From Leucobacter chromiiresistens (lineage in GTDB: Bacteria; Actinomycetota; Actinomycetes; Actinomycetales; Microbacteriaceae), in contig NZ_FNKB01000001.1 of the NCBI RefSeq assembly GCF_900102345.1, forward strand, positions 2,046,001 to 2,110,000: DNA of 64,000 nt. The letters run 5' to 3'. The notes beneath the pieces were generated by a model that was given only the letters and a program-made list of their open reading frames with translations, was not told the origin of the DNA and searched no databases. This document shows, piece by piece, positions 17,355 through 27,968 of this stretch. A program made the translations under genes and the position numbers. Numbering within the stretch: the first letter of the stretch is position 1; each line of letters begins with the position of its first letter.

Positions 17355-18911
17355 GTGAGTACCGGAGATGCCTTGAGCATTCGCCCGCAGCACCCCGTTC
17401 CCGTTCCCGTCGGCGCGATCGTCGACCGGTTCGGGCTGCGCGCGCCGGGCCTGCCGGAGGGCCTGACGGTGACCGGCGTGTCGCTCGACTCCCGCGACGT
17501 CCGACCCGGCGACCTGTACGTGGGCATGCCGGGCGCGCAGCGCCACGGCGCCGAGTTCGCCGGCCAGGCCGCGGCGTCGGGTGCGAGCGTCGTGCTCACC
17601 GACGCGGCCGGCGCCGAGCTGGTCGCCGCTGCGGCCCCCGACCTCCCCGTGCTCGTCTCCGAAGCGCACCCGCGCACGATCCTCGGGGACGTCGCAGCGG
17701 CGGTCTACGGCACCGACGGCCTCGCCGCCCGCATCTTCGGCGTCACCGGCACGAACGGGAAGACGAGCGTCGTCTACCTCCTCGCCGAGCTGCTGCGCGC
17801 AGCGGGCATCACGACGGGCCTCAGCTCGACCGCCGAGCGGCGGATCGGCGACGAGGTCATCGTCAGCAACCTCACCAGCCCCGAGGCCTCCGAGCTGCAC
17901 GGCCTGCTGGCGCGCATGGCCGAGGTCGGCGTCGCGGGCGTCGCGCTCGAGGTGTCGGCGCAGGCGGTCGTGCGCCACCGCCTCGACGGGGTGCGCTTCG
18001 ACGTCGTCGCGTTCAACAACTTCTCGCAGGATCACCTCGACGAGTTCGGCGACCTGGAGACCTACTTCGCGGCGAAGCTCGCGCTGTTCTCGCCCGAGCA
18101 CGCGGAGCGCGGCGTCGTCGTCGTCGACTCGCCGTGGGGCCAGCGCATCGCCCGCGAGTCGCGCATCCCGGTGACGCGACTCGCGACCGAGTACGGGCAG
18201 GACGCGGACTGGCATCTGGCGATCACGCGTCAGACGCTCGACGGCGTGTCGTTCGTGCTGCAGGGTCCCGGCGGCGCGCACTTCCGCGGCAGTGTTCCCG
18301 TATTCGGCCGCTTCATGGCGGAGAACGCGGCGCTCGCGCTGATCATGCTGCACGAAGCCGGCATCCCCATCGATCAGGTCTCCCAGGGCCTCGATCACGG
18401 CCGCATCCCGGTGTTCATCCCGGGCCGACTCGAGCAGATCACCGAGAGCGGCAGCACCGGCCCGCGCTTCTACGTCGACTACGGGCACACCCCGGGCGCG
18501 TTCGCGGCCATGCTCGACGCGCTCGGCGAGGTCGCACCGGGCAAGATCATCTTCCTCTTCGGAGCCGACGGCGACCGCGACACCACGAAGCGCGAGGAGA
18601 TGGGCAGGATCGCGGCGGCTGGTGCCGACACCGTCATCGTGTGCGACTACCACCCCCGCTCGGAGCCGCCGGAGGCCATCCGCGCGAAGCTGATCGCGGG
18701 CGCCCGATCCGCGCAGCACGCCGTCGTGATCGAAGAGGGCGACCCGCGCGCCGCGGTGCGGCTCGCCATTTCGCTCGCCGATCCCGGTGACGTTATTCTG
18801 TATGCCGGTCCCGGACACGAGGACCATCAAGAGGTCGCCGGTCGGTTCATCCCGTACTCGGCGCGTGACGAAGTTCGCGGCGCGCTCCGCGAGGCAGGAC
18901 TGCTCCCGTGA
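17355..18911 (+). CDS. murE: UDP-MurNAc-dipeptide ligase MurE (non-DAP motif)
   Basis: ATP-dependent ligase that adds the third residue of the peptidoglycan stem peptide, 518 aa. P-loop GVTGTNGKTS, NLTSPEASELH (substrate loop), EVSAQAV, and YFAAKLALF with the lysine that is carbamylated in the family. The specificity motif that reads DNPR in diaminopimelate enzymes is YHPR here (432-435, context CDYHPRSEPPE), which argues against meso-DAP. L-diaminobutyrate, lysine, ornithine or homoserine would fit Microbacteriaceae. GTG 17355 is chosen because AGGAGG lies 9 nt upstream. The TTG at 17328 overlaps ftsI and lacks a site. It overlaps murF (GTGA). Confidence 0.93.
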   Translation: MSTGDALSIRPQHPVPVPVGAIVDRFGLRAPGLPEGLTVTGVSLDSRDVRPGDLYVGMPGAQRHGAEFAGQAAASGASVVLTDAAGAELVAAAAPDLPVLVSEAHPRTILGDVAAAVYGTDGLAARIFGVTGTNGKTSVVYLLAELLRAAGITTGLSSTAERRIGDEVIVSNLTSPEASELHGLLARMAEVGVAGVALEVSAQAVVRHRLDGVRFDVVAFNNFSQDHLDEFGDLETYFAAKLALFSPEHAERGVVVVDSPWGQRIARESRIPVTRLATEYGQDADWHLAITRQTLDGVSFVLQGPGGAHFRGSVPVFGRFMAENAALALIMLHEAGIPIDQVSQGLDHGRIPVFIPGRLEQITESGSTGPRFYVDYGHTPGAFAAMLDALGEVAPGKIIFLFGADGDRDTTKREEMGRIAAAGADTVIVCDYHPRSEPPEAIRAKLIAGARSAQHAVVIEEGDPRAAVRLAISLADPGDVILYAGPGHEDHQEVAGRFIPYSARDEVRGALREAGLLP

Positions 18912-20317
18912 TTGCACTGACACTGGCCGAGATCGCGACCGCTGTGAACGGCCGCCTGATCGTCGGAGACGACGGATCGGGGCCCGACACGGTGGTCGAC
19001 GGGGAGTCGCAGACCGACTCCCGCGAGGTCGGCCCGGGGCAGATCTTCTTCGCCCGCCGCGGCGAGGAGACCGACGGGCACCGGTTCGCCGACCGCGCCG
19101 TCGACGCCGGGGCGGCGCTGCTCGTCGTCGAGCGCGACGTCGATCGCCGCGCGCCGCAGATCGTCGTCGCCGACAGCACCGCTGCGCTCGGGGCGCTCGC
19201 GACCGAGGTCGTTCGCCGCGTGCGCGACGCCGGCGGGCTCACCATCGTCGGCATCACGGGCTCGAACGGCAAGACCACGACGAAGAACCTCGTCGCGGCG
19301 ATGGCGGAGCGGACGGGCCCCACCGTCGCCTCGGCCAAGTCGTTCAACAACGAGGTGGGCGGGCCGCTGACGATGCTGCGCGTCGCGCCCGATACGCGCA
19401 CGCTCGTCGCCGAGATGGGGGCGAGCGCGGAGGGCGAGATCGCCCGGCTCACCGCGATGGCTCCGCCGCACATCGGCGTCGTGCTCACCGTCGGTCTCGC
19501 GCACGCCGGCGAGTTCGGGGGCATCGAGACCACGTTCCGCACGAAGAGCGAGATGGTGCGCGATCTGCCCGAGGACGCGGTCGCCGTGCTCAACCGCGAC
19601 GACCCGCGCGTCTCGCAGATGGCCGACCTCACGCGCGCCCGCGTGCTCTGGTTCGGCCTCTCCGACGGCGCCGACGTGCGCGCGACCGACGTCGATGCGT
19701 CGGCGACCGGGACGGCGTTCACGATCCACGCCGACGGCGACTCGCTCCCCGTGCGCTTCCGCGTGCTCGGGGAGCACCACGTCATGAACGCGCTTGCCGC
19801 CGCAGCCGTCGGGCGCGCGCTCGGCATTCCGCTGAGCGACATCGTCGCGACGCTCGAGTCCGCGACGCTCGCGGCCCCGGGCCGCATGGAGGTGCTCGGC
19901 GGTCGCGACGGCATCACCGTCATCAACGACGCCTACAACGCGAGCCCGGACTCGATGAGCGCCGCGCTGCGCACGCTCGCCCAGATCCGCAAGCCGGAGG
20001 GCCGCTCCGTCGCGGTGCTCGGCGCGATGAGCGAGCTGGGGGAGTACTCCATCGAAGAGCACCGCCGCGTCGGCCTGCAGGCCGTGCGCCTCGGCATCTC
20101 CGAACTCGTGGTGGTGGGCGATGAGGCGCGGCAGCTGCACATCAGCGCCATCAACGAGGGATCCTGGGACGGGGAGAGCACGTTCTTCTCCGGGCAGGAC
20201 GAGGCGTTCGGGTACCTGACCGACACGCTGCGCGCCGGCGACACCGTGCTCGTGAAGTCGTCGAATGCGGCCGGCCTGCAGCGACTCGGCGATCGACTCG
20301 GGGAGGCGTACGCATGA
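18908..20317 (+). CDS. murF: UDP-MurNAc-tripeptide D-alanyl-D-alanine ligase
   Basis: Adds D-Ala-D-Ala to the UDP-MurNAc-tripeptide (469 aa). The N-terminal domain binds the UDP substrate ([14 protein letters not shown]), then comes P-loop [14 protein letters not shown] near residue 115, [13 protein letters not shown], and the C-terminal domain with [11 protein letters not shown]. The GTG start overlaps the murE stop in a GTGA junction, and its own stop overlaps the mraY ATG. No ddl gene is in this cluster, so the dipeptide comes from elsewhere in the genome. Confidence 0.97.
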   Translation: MIALTLAEIATAVNGRLIVGDDGSGPDTVVDGESQTDSREVGPGQIFFARRGEETDGHRFADRAVDAGAALLVVERDVDRRAPQIVVADSTAALGALATEVVRRVRDAGGLTIVGITGSNGKTTTKNLVAAMAERTGPTVASAKSFNNEVGGPLTMLRVAPDTRTLVAEMGASAEGEIARLTAMAPPHIGVVLTVGLAHAGEFGGIETTFRTKSEMVRDLPEDAVAVLNRDDPRVSQMADLTRARVLWFGLSDGADVRATDVDASATGTAFTIHADGDSLPVRFRVLGEHHVMNALAAAAVGRALGIPLSDIVATLESATLAAPGRMEVLGGRDGITVINDAYNASPDSMSAALRTLAQIRKPEGRSVAVLGAMSELGEYSIEEHRRVGLQAVRLGISELVVVGDEARQLHISAINEGSWDGESTFFSGQDEAFGYLTDTLRAGDTVLVKSSNAAGLQRLGDRLGEAYA

Positions 20318-21402
20318 TCGCGCTCCTGATCGCGGGCGGCTTCTCGCTCCTGTACTCGTTGCTCCTCACGCCGCTGTTCGTGCGCGGCTTCAATCGGCTC
20401 CGCTGGGGGCAGCCGATCCGCGTCGACGGACCGAAGGAGCACGAGGTCAAGCGCGGCACCCCCACGATGGGCGGTCTCATCTTCCTCTCCGGGTCGGTGA
20501 TCGCCTACTTCGTCGGCAAGCTCGTGATGGGCGAGCAGCCCTCGCCCTCCGCACTCCTCGTGATCCTCATGGCGGTCGGAGCGGGGCTCGTGGGCTTCAT
20601 CGACGACTTCATGAAGACCCGTCAGCAGGCGTCCGCCGGCCTCGGCGGCTGGGCGAAGATCGTCGGACAGGTCGTCATCGCGGTCTCGTTCGCCATTCTC
20701 GGCATCCAGTTCGCGAACGATGCGGGCGTCACGCCGGTCTCGACGCACATCTCGGTGTTCCGCGACCTCCCCTTCGACTTCATGACGTTCGGGCCGATCA
20801 TCGGCGCGGGCCTCGTGATCATCTGGGTGATGGTCATCGTCACCGCGACGACGAACGCGGTCAACGTGACGGACGGCCTCGACGGCCTCGCCGCGGGCGC
20901 GGCCATCTTCGCGTTCGGGGCGTACCTCGTGATCGGCTTCTGGCAGGCCGCGCAGAGCTGCGCGAGCACGGCGTCGGAGCCCGGGTGCTACGAGGTCCGC
21001 GATCCGATGGATCTCGCCGTGATCGCGGCGGCGTTCCTCGGCGGCGTCGGCGGCTTCCTCTGGTGGAACACCAACCCCGCCCACGTCTTCATGGGCGATA
21101 CGGGCTCGATGGGCATCGGCGGTGCGATCGCGGCGCTCGCGATCGTCAGCCGCACGGAGGTGCTGCTGATCCTCATCGGCGGGCTGTTCATCATCGAGAC
21201 CGGATCGGTGATCCTGCAGCGCCTGTACTTCAAGGTGACCCACGGGAGGCGCATCTTCCTCATGAGCCCGATCCACCACCACTTCGAGCTCAAAGGCTGG
21301 GCGGAGGTGACCGTGGTGGTCCGATTCTGGATCATCGCCGCGCTCTTCGTCATCGCCGGCGTCGGAGCCTTCTACGGCGAATGGCTGCTGCAGCAGCCAT
21401 GA
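20314..21402 (+). CDS. mraY: Phospho-MurNAc-pentapeptide transferase
   Basis: Polytopic membrane enzyme (362 aa, about ten helices) that moves phospho-MurNAc-pentapeptide from UDP to undecaprenyl phosphate, making lipid I. Conserved aspartates lie in FIDDFMKTR (about 94-102) and [10 protein letters not shown] (about 187-196), and the histidine cluster is HHHFELKGW near the C-terminus. MGGL and [12 protein letters not shown] motifs are also present. Linked by ATGA overlaps on both sides. Confidence 0.97.
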   Translation: MIALLIAGGFSLLYSLLLTPLFVRGFNRLRWGQPIRVDGPKEHEVKRGTPTMGGLIFLSGSVIAYFVGKLVMGEQPSPSALLVILMAVGAGLVGFIDDFMKTRQQASAGLGGWAKIVGQVVIAVSFAILGIQFANDAGVTPVSTHISVFRDLPFDFMTFGPIIGAGLVIIWVMVIVTATTNAVNVTDGLDGLAAGAAIFAFGAYLVIGFWQAAQSCASTASEPGCYEVRDPMDLAVIAAAFLGGVGGFLWWNTNPAHVFMGDTGSMGIGGAIAALAIVSRTEVLLILIGGLFIIETGSVILQRLYFKVTHGRRIFLMSPIHHHFELKGWAEVTVVVRFWIIAALFVIAGVGAFYGEWLLQQP

Positions 21403-22922
21403 TGGGAGCAGATGTGAACAGCAGCAGCGGGGACGCATCGATCTACGCGAAGCTCGTCGCCGAGCGCGTCGAGTCGCTGTCGAGCTGGCACCACGATTGG
21501 AGCGGGCTCCGGGTCGCGGTGCTCGGGCTCGGCGTCACCGGCTTCTCCGTCGCCGACACGCTCGTCGAACTGGGGTGCCGCGTTCGCGTGATCACCGACG
21601 CGCCCGACCCGGAGCGCGAGCGCCTGCTCGACGTCATCGGCGCCGAGTGGCTCATCGAGAGCGACGACGAGGCCCAGCTGGCCGATCTGGAGGCGTTCGA
21701 CCCCGAGCTGGTCGTCGTCTCGCCCGGCTACCGCCCCGATCACCCCCTGACGACCTGGGCGACCGCGCGCGACGTCACGGTCTGGGGCGACATCGAGCTC
21801 GGCTGGCGACTCCGCGACAAGACGGGCCGGATCGCCGACTGGATCTGCATCACCGGAACCAACGGCAAGACGACGACGACCCAGCTCACCGCTCACATGC
21901 TCGCCGCGGGAGGCCTCCGGGTGACGCCCGCCGGCAACATCGGCACGCCCATCCTCGACGCGCTCCGCGACCCGCAGGGATACGACGCGATCGTCGTGGA
22001 GCTCTCGAGCTTCCAGCTCGAACGCCTCGGCGAGATCTCGCCGTACGCCAGTGCGTGCCTGAACTTCGCGGACGACCACCTCGACTGGCACGGCGGCCCC
22101 GAGGCGTACTGGGCGGCGAAGGCGAAGGTCTACCGCAACACGCAGGTGGCCTGCGTCTACAATCGCGCCGACCCCGCCACCGAGCGCATGGTCGAGGCCG
22201 CCGATGTCGTCGAGGGCGCTCGCGCGATCAGCTTCGGACTCGACACGCCGCCGAGCAGCGGCTTCGGGGTGGTGGAGGGGATCCTCGTCGACCGCGGCTA
22301 CCACGCCGAGCGGCGCAGCGAGGCCTTCGAGCTCGTCACCGTCGAGGAGCTCGCCGAGCGCGGCATCGCCGCGCCGCACATGGTGCAGAACGTGCTCGCC
22401 GCGAGCGCACTCGCACGCGCTCGCGGCATCGAGCCGGGCGAGATCGCGCGGGCGGTGCTCTCGTTCGCGCCCGATCCGCACCGCGCGCAGCAGCTCGGCG
22501 AGATTCGCGGCCTGCGCTGGATCGACGACTCGAAGGCGACCAACGCTCACGCAGCGGATGCATCGCTCCGAGCGCTGAACGACGTGGTCTGGGTGCTCGG
22601 CGGCCTGCTCAAGGGCGTCGACATCGACGAGCTCGTGCGCACCCATGCGAAGCGGCTGCGCGGCGCCGTGGTGATCGGGGTGGACCGCACGCCCGTGGTG
22701 GAGGCGCTGCGCCGGCACCTCGGCGAGCGGCCCGTCGTCGAGATCGCCGACGCCGAGCGCGACCCGTCGGGCATCATGTCCGCGGCGGTGGCCGAGGCCC
22801 TCGCCATCGGCCGGCCCGGCGACACCGTGCTGCTCTCGCCGGCCGCCGCATCGATGGACCAGTTCGAGAGCTACGGAGACCGCGGCCGACGCTTCCAGGC
22901 CGCGGTTCGAGAGCTGGAATGA
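21399..22922 (+). CDS. murD: UDP-MurNAc-L-alanine:D-glutamate ligase
   Basis: Adds D-glutamate to UDP-MurNAc with its first stem residue (507 aa). N-terminal Rossmann-like domain ([17 protein letters not shown]), P-loop [15 protein letters not shown] near residue 152, SSFQLERL, and the [12 protein letters not shown] motif of MurD ligases. The start is uncertain among ATG 21399 (overlaps the mraY stop), ATG 21402 and GTG 21414, the last having GGGAG a few bases upstream. The operon pattern favours 21399. Confidence 0.95.
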   Translation: MMGADVNSSSGDASIYAKLVAERVESLSSWHHDWSGLRVAVLGLGVTGFSVADTLVELGCRVRVITDAPDPERERLLDVIGAEWLIESDDEAQLADLEAFDPELVVVSPGYRPDHPLTTWATARDVTVWGDIELGWRLRDKTGRIADWICITGTNGKTTTTQLTAHMLAAGGLRVTPAGNIGTPILDALRDPQGYDAIVVELSSFQLERLGEISPYASACLNFADDHLDWHGGPEAYWAAKAKVYRNTQVACVYNRADPATERMVEAADVVEGARAISFGLDTPPSSGFGVVEGILVDRGYHAERRSEAFELVTVEELAERGIAAPHMVQNVLAASALARARGIEPGEIARAVLSFAPDPHRAQQLGEIRGLRWIDDSKATNAHAADASLRALNDVVWVLGGLLKGVDIDELVRTHAKRLRGAVVIGVDRTPVVEALRRHLGERPVVEIADAERDPSGIMSAAVAEALAIGRPGDTVLLSPAAASMDQFESYGDRGRRFQAAVRELE

Positions 22923-24118
22923 TGTCGGCGCGCACGCGCGAGCGCGAACCGAGCCGTGCTCCCGCCCAGGCCCTGATCCGGCTGGGCGGGATGCTGCGCA
23001 TCGGCTCCGATCGCACCGTGATCGCGCTGTACACCCTCACCTTCCTGCTGGTGGGGTTCGGCCTCATCATGGTGCTCTCGGCGTCCTCCATCACCTCCTA
23101 CCTCGCCGATCAGGGTTTCTTCGGCGGATTCTGGCGGCAGGTCATCTTCGCGGTGATCGGGATCCCGCTCATGCTCGTCGCCGCCGCGATGCCCGTGAGC
23201 TTCTGGAAACGCTACGCGTGGGTGCTCTTCGGCCTCGGCATCGTGCTCCAGCTGCTCGTCTTCACGCCCCTCGGATTCGAGGTGGCGGGCAACCGCAACT
23301 GGATCCAGCTCGGCGGCGTCACCGCGCAGCCGTCGGAGGCGCTGAAACTCGCCCTGGTGGTGTGGGTCGGCGCCGTGATGCAGCGCAAGGAGCCGCTCTT
23401 CGGGCAGATGCGCCACGAGCTGATCCCGGTCGTCATCCCGGGAGCCCTGATCGCACTCGGCGTGGTGCTGCTGGGTAAGGATCTCGGAACGGTGATGATC
23501 ATGGCCGCGCTGGTGTTCGGCGCCATGTTCTTCGGCGGGATGAGCTGGAAGACGCTCGGCGTCACCGCGATCGGCGGCGCTCTCGCCGTCGCCTTCTTCG
23601 TGCTCTCGAGCCCGAACCGCATGGCGAGGCTCCTCAGCCACGCCGGGGGAACGGACGACTACAGCGGCATCGACTGGCAGGCCACGCACGGACTCTGGGC
23701 GCTCGCGGGCGGCGGGCTGTTCGGCGTGGGACTCGGCAACTCGAAGGCGAAGTGGTCGTGGCTGCCCGCAGCCGACAACGACTACATCTTCGCGGTGATC
23801 GGGGAGGAGCTCGGGCTCATCGGCGCGCTGCTCGTCGTCGTGCTGTTCATCGCGCTCACCGTCGTGATGCTGCGGCTCATCGTTCGGGCGCGCGATCGCT
23901 TCGGGCGCGCGGTGGTCGGCGGCGTGCTCGTCTGGATCGTCGGGCAGGCGTTCGTGAACATCGCCGTCGTGGTGGGCGTGCTGCCCGTGCTCGGCGTGCC
24001 CCTGCCGCTCATCAGCGCGGGTGGCACCGCCCTCATCGCCTGCCTCATCGCGATCGGGGTCGTGATCTCGATCGCGCGCGATGCCGCACGACACGACGAA
24101 GAGATGGGACTGCAATGA
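22919..24118 (+). CDS. ftsW: SEDS peptidoglycan polymerase FtsW
   Basis: Division-specific glycan polymerase of the SEDS family (399 aa, about ten transmembrane helices). Conserved features are LILVLS-like first helix, NRNWIQLGG, the periplasmic loop with GLGNSKAKWSWLPAADNDYIFAVIGEELG, and PLPLISAGGTALI at the end. Works with FtsI. It lies between murD and murG with ATGA overlaps at both ends. Position and context favour FtsW over the elongation paralogue RodA. Confidence 0.95.
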   Translation: MMSARTREREPSRAPAQALIRLGGMLRIGSDRTVIALYTLTFLLVGFGLIMVLSASSITSYLADQGFFGGFWRQVIFAVIGIPLMLVAAAMPVSFWKRYAWVLFGLGIVLQLLVFTPLGFEVAGNRNWIQLGGVTAQPSEALKLALVVWVGAVMQRKEPLFGQMRHELIPVVIPGALIALGVVLLGKDLGTVMIMAALVFGAMFFGGMSWKTLGVTAIGGALAVAFFVLSSPNRMARLLSHAGGTDDYSGIDWQATHGLWALAGGGLFGVGLGNSKAKWSWLPAADNDYIFAVIGEELGLIGALLVVVLFIALTVVMLRLIVRARDRFGRAVVGGVLVWIVGQAFVNIAVVVGVLPVLGVPLPLISAGGTALIACLIAIGVVISIARDAARHDEEMGLQ

Positions 24119-25197
24119 CCAACTACCTGCTCGCGGGCGGCGGCACTGCCGGGCATGTGAACCCGCTGCTCGCCCTCGCCGATCTGATCCGGCGCGAGGA
24201 GCCGGATGCCGGGATCGTGGTACTCGGCACCCGTGAGGGCCTCGAGGCCCGGCTCGTTCCCGAACGGGGCTACGAGCTGGTGCACATTGAGCGCCTACCG
24301 TTCCCGCGCCGCCCCGACCTCGCCGCCGTGCGGTTCCCGGCCCGGTTCGCGCGCGCGGTGGCGCAGGTGCGCCGCCTGATGCGGGCCCGCGACATCGACG
24401 TCGTCGTGGGCTTCGGCGGGTACGCCGCCGCTCCCGCCTACCGGGCCGGCGCCCGGGAGCGCGTCCCCGTCGTGATCCACGAGGCGAACGCGAAGCCGGG
24501 CATGGCGAACCGCTGGGGCGCGCGGAGCACCCCGCACGTCGCTGTGACGTTCGCGGGCACGCCGATGCCCGGGGCGCGCGTCACGGGCATGCCGCTGCGA
24601 CCGGAGATCACCGGCCTGGATCGCGCGGCACTGCGCGCCGATGCCCGACGGCACTTCGGGCTCGACCCCGAGCGGCGCACGCTGCTCGTCACGGGCGGCT
24701 CGCTCGGCGCGCGGGCGCTGAACCGCGGCATCTCGGGCTCGGCGCGGGCGCTGGCCGACGCCGGCGTGCAGGTGCTGCACGTCTGGGGCGGGCTGACCGA
24801 GCTCGAGGATCCCGGGGTGCCCGGCTACATCGTGATCCCGTACTGCGACCGCATGGACCTCGCCTTCGCGGCGTGCGACCTCGCCGTCTCCCGCGCCGGA
24901 TCGACGACCGTGAGCGAACTCTCGGGTCTCGGCATCCCGGCCGTGCTCGTGCCGTACGCGGTGGGCAACGGGGAGCAGCGGTTCAACGCGGCCGGCGTCG
25001 TGCAGGCGGGGGGCGCGCTGCTCGTGGACGACGGGGAGCTCACCGCCGACTGGGTGCGCGACGAGCTCCTGCCGCTGCTCGCCGACGACGCCCGCCTCGA
25101 GGAGATGTCGCGGCGCGCGCGCTCGGCGGGGCGCCTGGACGGCACCGAGCGCCTGTTCGATCTCGTGCGCGAGGCGATCGGCGCGCCCGGAACCTGA
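24115..25197 (+). CDS. murG: Lipid II synthase MurG (GlcNAc transferase)
   Basis: Glycosyltransferase family 28 enzyme (360 aa) that adds GlcNAc to lipid I, making lipid II at the inner membrane face. The N-terminal glycine-rich loop is AGGGTAGHVNP, followed by VVGFGGYAAAP, HEANAKPGMAN, TGGSLGAR, and the UDP-binding SRAGSTTVSEL. ATG 24115 overlaps the ftsW stop. It is the last of the tightly overlapped set, since murC has its own promoter after an 86-bp gap. Confidence 0.97.
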   Translation: MTNYLLAGGGTAGHVNPLLALADLIRREEPDAGIVVLGTREGLEARLVPERGYELVHIERLPFPRRPDLAAVRFPARFARAVAQVRRLMRARDIDVVVGFGGYAAAPAYRAGARERVPVVIHEANAKPGMANRWGARSTPHVAVTFAGTPMPGARVTGMPLRPEITGLDRAALRADARRHFGLDPERRTLLVTGGSLGARALNRGISGSARALADAGVQVLHVWGGLTELEDPGVPGYIVIPYCDRMDLAFAACDLAVSRAGSTTVSELSGLGIPAVLVPYAVGNGEQRFNAAGVVQAGGALLVDDGELTADWVRDELLPLLADDARLEEMSRRARSAGRLDGTERLFDLVREAIGAPGT

Positions 25198-25248
25198 GCG
25201 CCTGCCGACGCGCAGCGGGTCCGCATCGGCGGGCGGCTCGCGTCGCGG

Positions 25249-25254
25249 TACGCT
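25249..25254 (+). promoter_or_regulatory. -10 hexamer of murC
   Basis: TACGCT in the 86-bp gap after murG. Predicted start near 25261, with GAGGAGG (25273-25279) as ribosome binding site. It indicates an internal promoter for murC-ftsQ. Confidence 0.5.
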
Positions 25255-25283
25255 TGACTGTTGATTCGTGCTGAGGAGGCGCC

Positions 25284-26705
25284 ATGATCTATCCCGACCT
25301 CGAACTGCAGATTCCCGACGAACTCGGGCGGGTCCATTTCGTCGGCATCGGCGGTTCGGGCATGAGCGGCATCGCCCGCATGATGCATCAGGCGGGCGTC
25401 GCCGTGACCGGTTCCGATCGCAGCGCGAACTACTCGACCGACGCGCTCGTCGAGCTCGGCATACCGGTGGCGATCGGGCACGACGCCGCGAACGTCGGCG
25501 ATGCCGACACGCTCGTGGTGACGGGCGCGCTCTGGACCGACAACCCGGAGTACCAGCGCGCCCTCGCTTCGGGGCTCCCGGTGCTGCACCGCTCGCAGGC
25601 GCTCGCCTGGCTGGCTCGAAGCGCGCGCGTGGTCTCGGTCGCGGGGGCGCACGGCAAGACGACGTCGACCGGCATGGTGGTGACCGGGCTGCTCGGCACG
25701 GGAGCCGACCCGTCGTTCGTCAACGGCGGCGTGATCGAGTCGCTCGGGGTGAGCTCGGGCGCCGGCGCCGACGACCTGTTCGTCATCGAGGCGGACGAGT
25801 CGGACAAGTCGTTCCTGCTCTACGACACCGCCGTGGCGCTCATCACGAACGTCGACCCCGAGCACCTCGACTTCTACGGCTCCCGCGAGGCCTTCATGCA
25901 GGCCTTCGTCGACTTCGCGCGGGGTGCGCGCGAGCAGATCGTGATCTCCGCCGACGACCCGGGTGCGCTGGAGGTGCTCGCCGCGCTGCGCGAGCAGGGC
26001 GGGCATGCGCCGGTGCGCACCTTCGGCGAGGCGGCGGAGGCCGATGTCCGCATCGTCGAGGTCGATGATTCCGGCCCCGTGCGCTTCGCCGTCGAGATCG
26101 ACGGCGAGCGGTACGAGGCGCAGCTCTCCGTGTACGGCAGGCACAACGCCGTCAACGCGGTGGGAGCGCTCGCCGTGCTCACCGGCCTCGGGTTCGAGCC
26201 GGCCGGTGCGCTGCAGGCGATCGCGGCCTTCGGAGGGACGAAGCGCCGGTTCGAGTTCCACGCCGATGTGAACGGCGTGCGCGTGTACGACGATTACGCG
26301 CATCATCCGACGGAGGTCGCGGCGCTGCTCGATTCGGCGCGCGCGGTGGTCGGCGACGGCCGGCTCATCGCGATCCATCAGCCGCATCTGTACAGCCGGA
26401 CGCGCCTGTTCCATCGGGAGTTCGCCGAGGTGCTCGAGCAGGGCGCCGATCACACGGTGGTGCTCGCCGTCGACGGGGCCCGGGAGGACCCGGTGCCCGA
26501 GGTGACGGGGGCGCTCGTCTCGGACGACTTCCGGGATGCGGATCGCGTGGCCTATGTGCCCGAGTGGGAGGACGCCGCCGAGTACCTCGCACGCTTCGCA
26601 CGCCCCGGCGATGTCATGGTGACGATGAGCTGCGGCACCGTCTACCGCATCATCCCGCAGGTGGTGGCGGCGCTGCGCGACCGGTTCGAGCTCGAGGCGC
26701 GGTGA
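25284..26705 (+). CDS. murC: UDP-MurNAc ligase MurC
   Basis: Adds the first amino acid of the stem peptide to UDP-MurNAc (473 aa). N-terminal UDP-binding [15 protein letters not shown]-loop [12 protein letters not shown] near residue 120, [21 protein letters not shown] and [16 protein letters not shown] in the C-terminal domain. In most bacteria the residue is L-alanine; many Microbacteriaceae use glycine, and the sequence alone does not tell which. Stop overlaps the ftsQ GTG (GTGA). Confidence 0.96.
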   Translation: MIYPDLELQIPDELGRVHFVGIGGSGMSGIARMMHQAGVAVTGSDRSANYSTDALVELGIPVAIGHDAANVGDADTLVVTGALWTDNPEYQRALASGLPVLHRSQALAWLARSARVVSVAGAHGKTTSTGMVVTGLLGTGADPSFVNGGVIESLGVSSGAGADDLFVIEADESDKSFLLYDTAVALITNVDPEHLDFYGSREAFMQAFVDFARGAREQIVISADDPGALEVLAALREQGGHAPVRTFGEAAEADVRIVEVDDSGPVRFAVEIDGERYEAQLSVYGRHNAVNAVGALAVLTGLGFEPAGALQAIAAFGGTKRRFEFHADVNGVRVYDDYAHHPTEVAALLDSARAVVGDGRLIAIHQPHLYSRTRLFHREFAEVLEQGADHTVVLAVDGAREDPVPEVTGALVSDDFRDADRVAYVPEWEDAAEYLARFARPGDVMVTMSCGTVYRIIPQVVAALRDRFELEAR

Positions 26706-27823
26706 AGCGCCCGGGCGGTTTCGATCGGACTCCGGATCGGCCGCGGCCGGAGCCGGAGTCCGACGGGCGCCCGCGCGTGCCTGCGACGCGCGCCCGTGCG
26801 GGGGAGGTCTCGGCTGAGGAGCCGCGACCGCGGTTGAGCCGTGTGCGGGCGCCGCAACCGGCTCAGGCGGAGTCGCCCGTGCCGTCGTCGGAGACCGCCG
26901 GCACGATCGACCTGAGCGATGTGCGCGCTGCGCGGACCGCCGCGCTGCGCCACGGCGCGTCGCTCGGCGACGAGCACGCCACGGTGGATCTCGGGGCGCT
27001 CGATGCGCCCCGCCGCTCGCCGCTCGAGCGCTTCCGCGGCACGGCGCAGGATCCGGTGCTCATCGCGGAGCGACGGCTCGCCGCGGCCGCCCGGCAGCGC
27101 AAGCGGCAGGCGCGCGGCGAGCGGCGCCGGTTCTCTGCGGAGGCGCGTCGGCGCAGGCGACGCTGGTACGTCGTGCTCGCGGCGGTGGGGGCGCTGGTGC
27201 TCTTCGTCGCGGCGGGGGTGTTCACGCCGCTCATGGCGGTGCGGGAGATCGAGGTCTCGGGAGTCGAGAGCGTCGACGCGGGTGAGGTGCAGGCGGCGCT
27301 CGAGCGGTTCGAGGGCCGGCCGCTCGCGCTGATCGACGACGGCGAGGTGCATCGGGCGTTGGAGCCGTTCCCCGTGATCCAGCGGTACGCCGTCGAGCGC
27401 GTTCCGCCGCACACCCTCGTGGTGCGCATCGAGGAGCGCACCCCGGTGATCTCGGTCGCCGGCTCGGAGGGCGTGCAGCTCTACGACGCCGCCGGTGTGC
27501 TGCTCGGCTCCGCCGATGCGGCGCCGGCCGGCGTGCCGCTCGGAGCGGGCGCGCTGACCGACCTGAGCTCCGCGGCGTTCAGATCGGCCTCTCGCGCGCT
27601 GCGCGACATGCCCGCGGATCTCCGCGGGCAGATCACCGGCGCGAGTGCGACGAGCGCTCAGGATGTCACGTTCGCTCTCGCGAGCGGGATCACGGTGATC
27701 TGGGGCGACGCCGATGACAGTCGCCGGAAGGCGGTCGTGCTGCAGGCGATGCTCTCGTCGCTCGCGGACCAGTCGGTGTCTCGCATCGATGTCTCGGCGA
27801 CCGAGGCGCCCGTCTTCGAGTAG
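26702..27823 (+). CDS. ftsQ: Division protein FtsQ/DivIB
   Basis: Bitopic division protein (373 aa). It has a long, proline- and charge-rich cytoplasmic tail (1-150), a transmembrane helix after an arginine run (about 154-175), then a POTRA domain ([20 protein letters not shown], about 182-250) and the FtsQ beta domain. It bridges early and late division proteins with FtsL. The cytoplasmic tail is much longer than in E. coli, as common in actinobacteria. GTG 26702 overlaps the murC stop. Confidence 0.92.
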   Translation: MKRPGGFDRTPDRPRPEPESDGRPRVPATRARAGEVSAEEPRPRLSRVRAPQPAQAESPVPSSETAGTIDLSDVRAARTAALRHGASLGDEHATVDLGALDAPRRSPLERFRGTAQDPVLIAERRLAAAARQRKRQARGERRRFSAEARRRRRRWYVVLAAVGALVLFVAAGVFTPLMAVREIEVSGVESVDAGEVQAALERFEGRPLALIDDGEVHRALEPFPVIQRYAVERVPPHTLVVRIEERTPVISVAGSEGVQLYDAAGVLLGSADAAPAGVPLGAGALTDLSSAAFRSASRALRDMPADLRGQITGASATSAQDVTFALASGITVIWGDADDSRRKAVVLQAMLSSLADQSVSRIDVSATEAPVFE

Positions 27824-27914
27824 CGCGGCCCGGTTCTTTCGGCGGGCGCGCGGCGTGTCAGGCGATGCGCATCCCCTCCCGCCCATACGGTGGTGCGCAG
27901 GAAATGTATACGGC

Positions 27915-27952
27915 AATACTAACTCTTAACCTTAAGTAGAGGTTGAAGGTTA
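27915..27952. promoter_or_regulatory. AT-rich repeat element upstream of ftsZ
   Basis: In otherwise GC-rich DNA, an AT-rich block holds TAACTCT and TAACCTT as tandem heptamers (27920-27933), then GAGGTTGAAGGTTA. TAACCTT (27927-27933) and AAGGTTA (27946-27952) form an inverted repeat with a 12-nt spacer. It ends about 16 nt before the ftsZ GTG, with GGCGGAGGAAG as ribosome binding site. Likely promoter or leader control of ftsZ. TATACG or AATACT could serve as -10. Confidence 0.55.
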
Positions 27953-27968
27953 GGGGCGGAGGAAGCAC

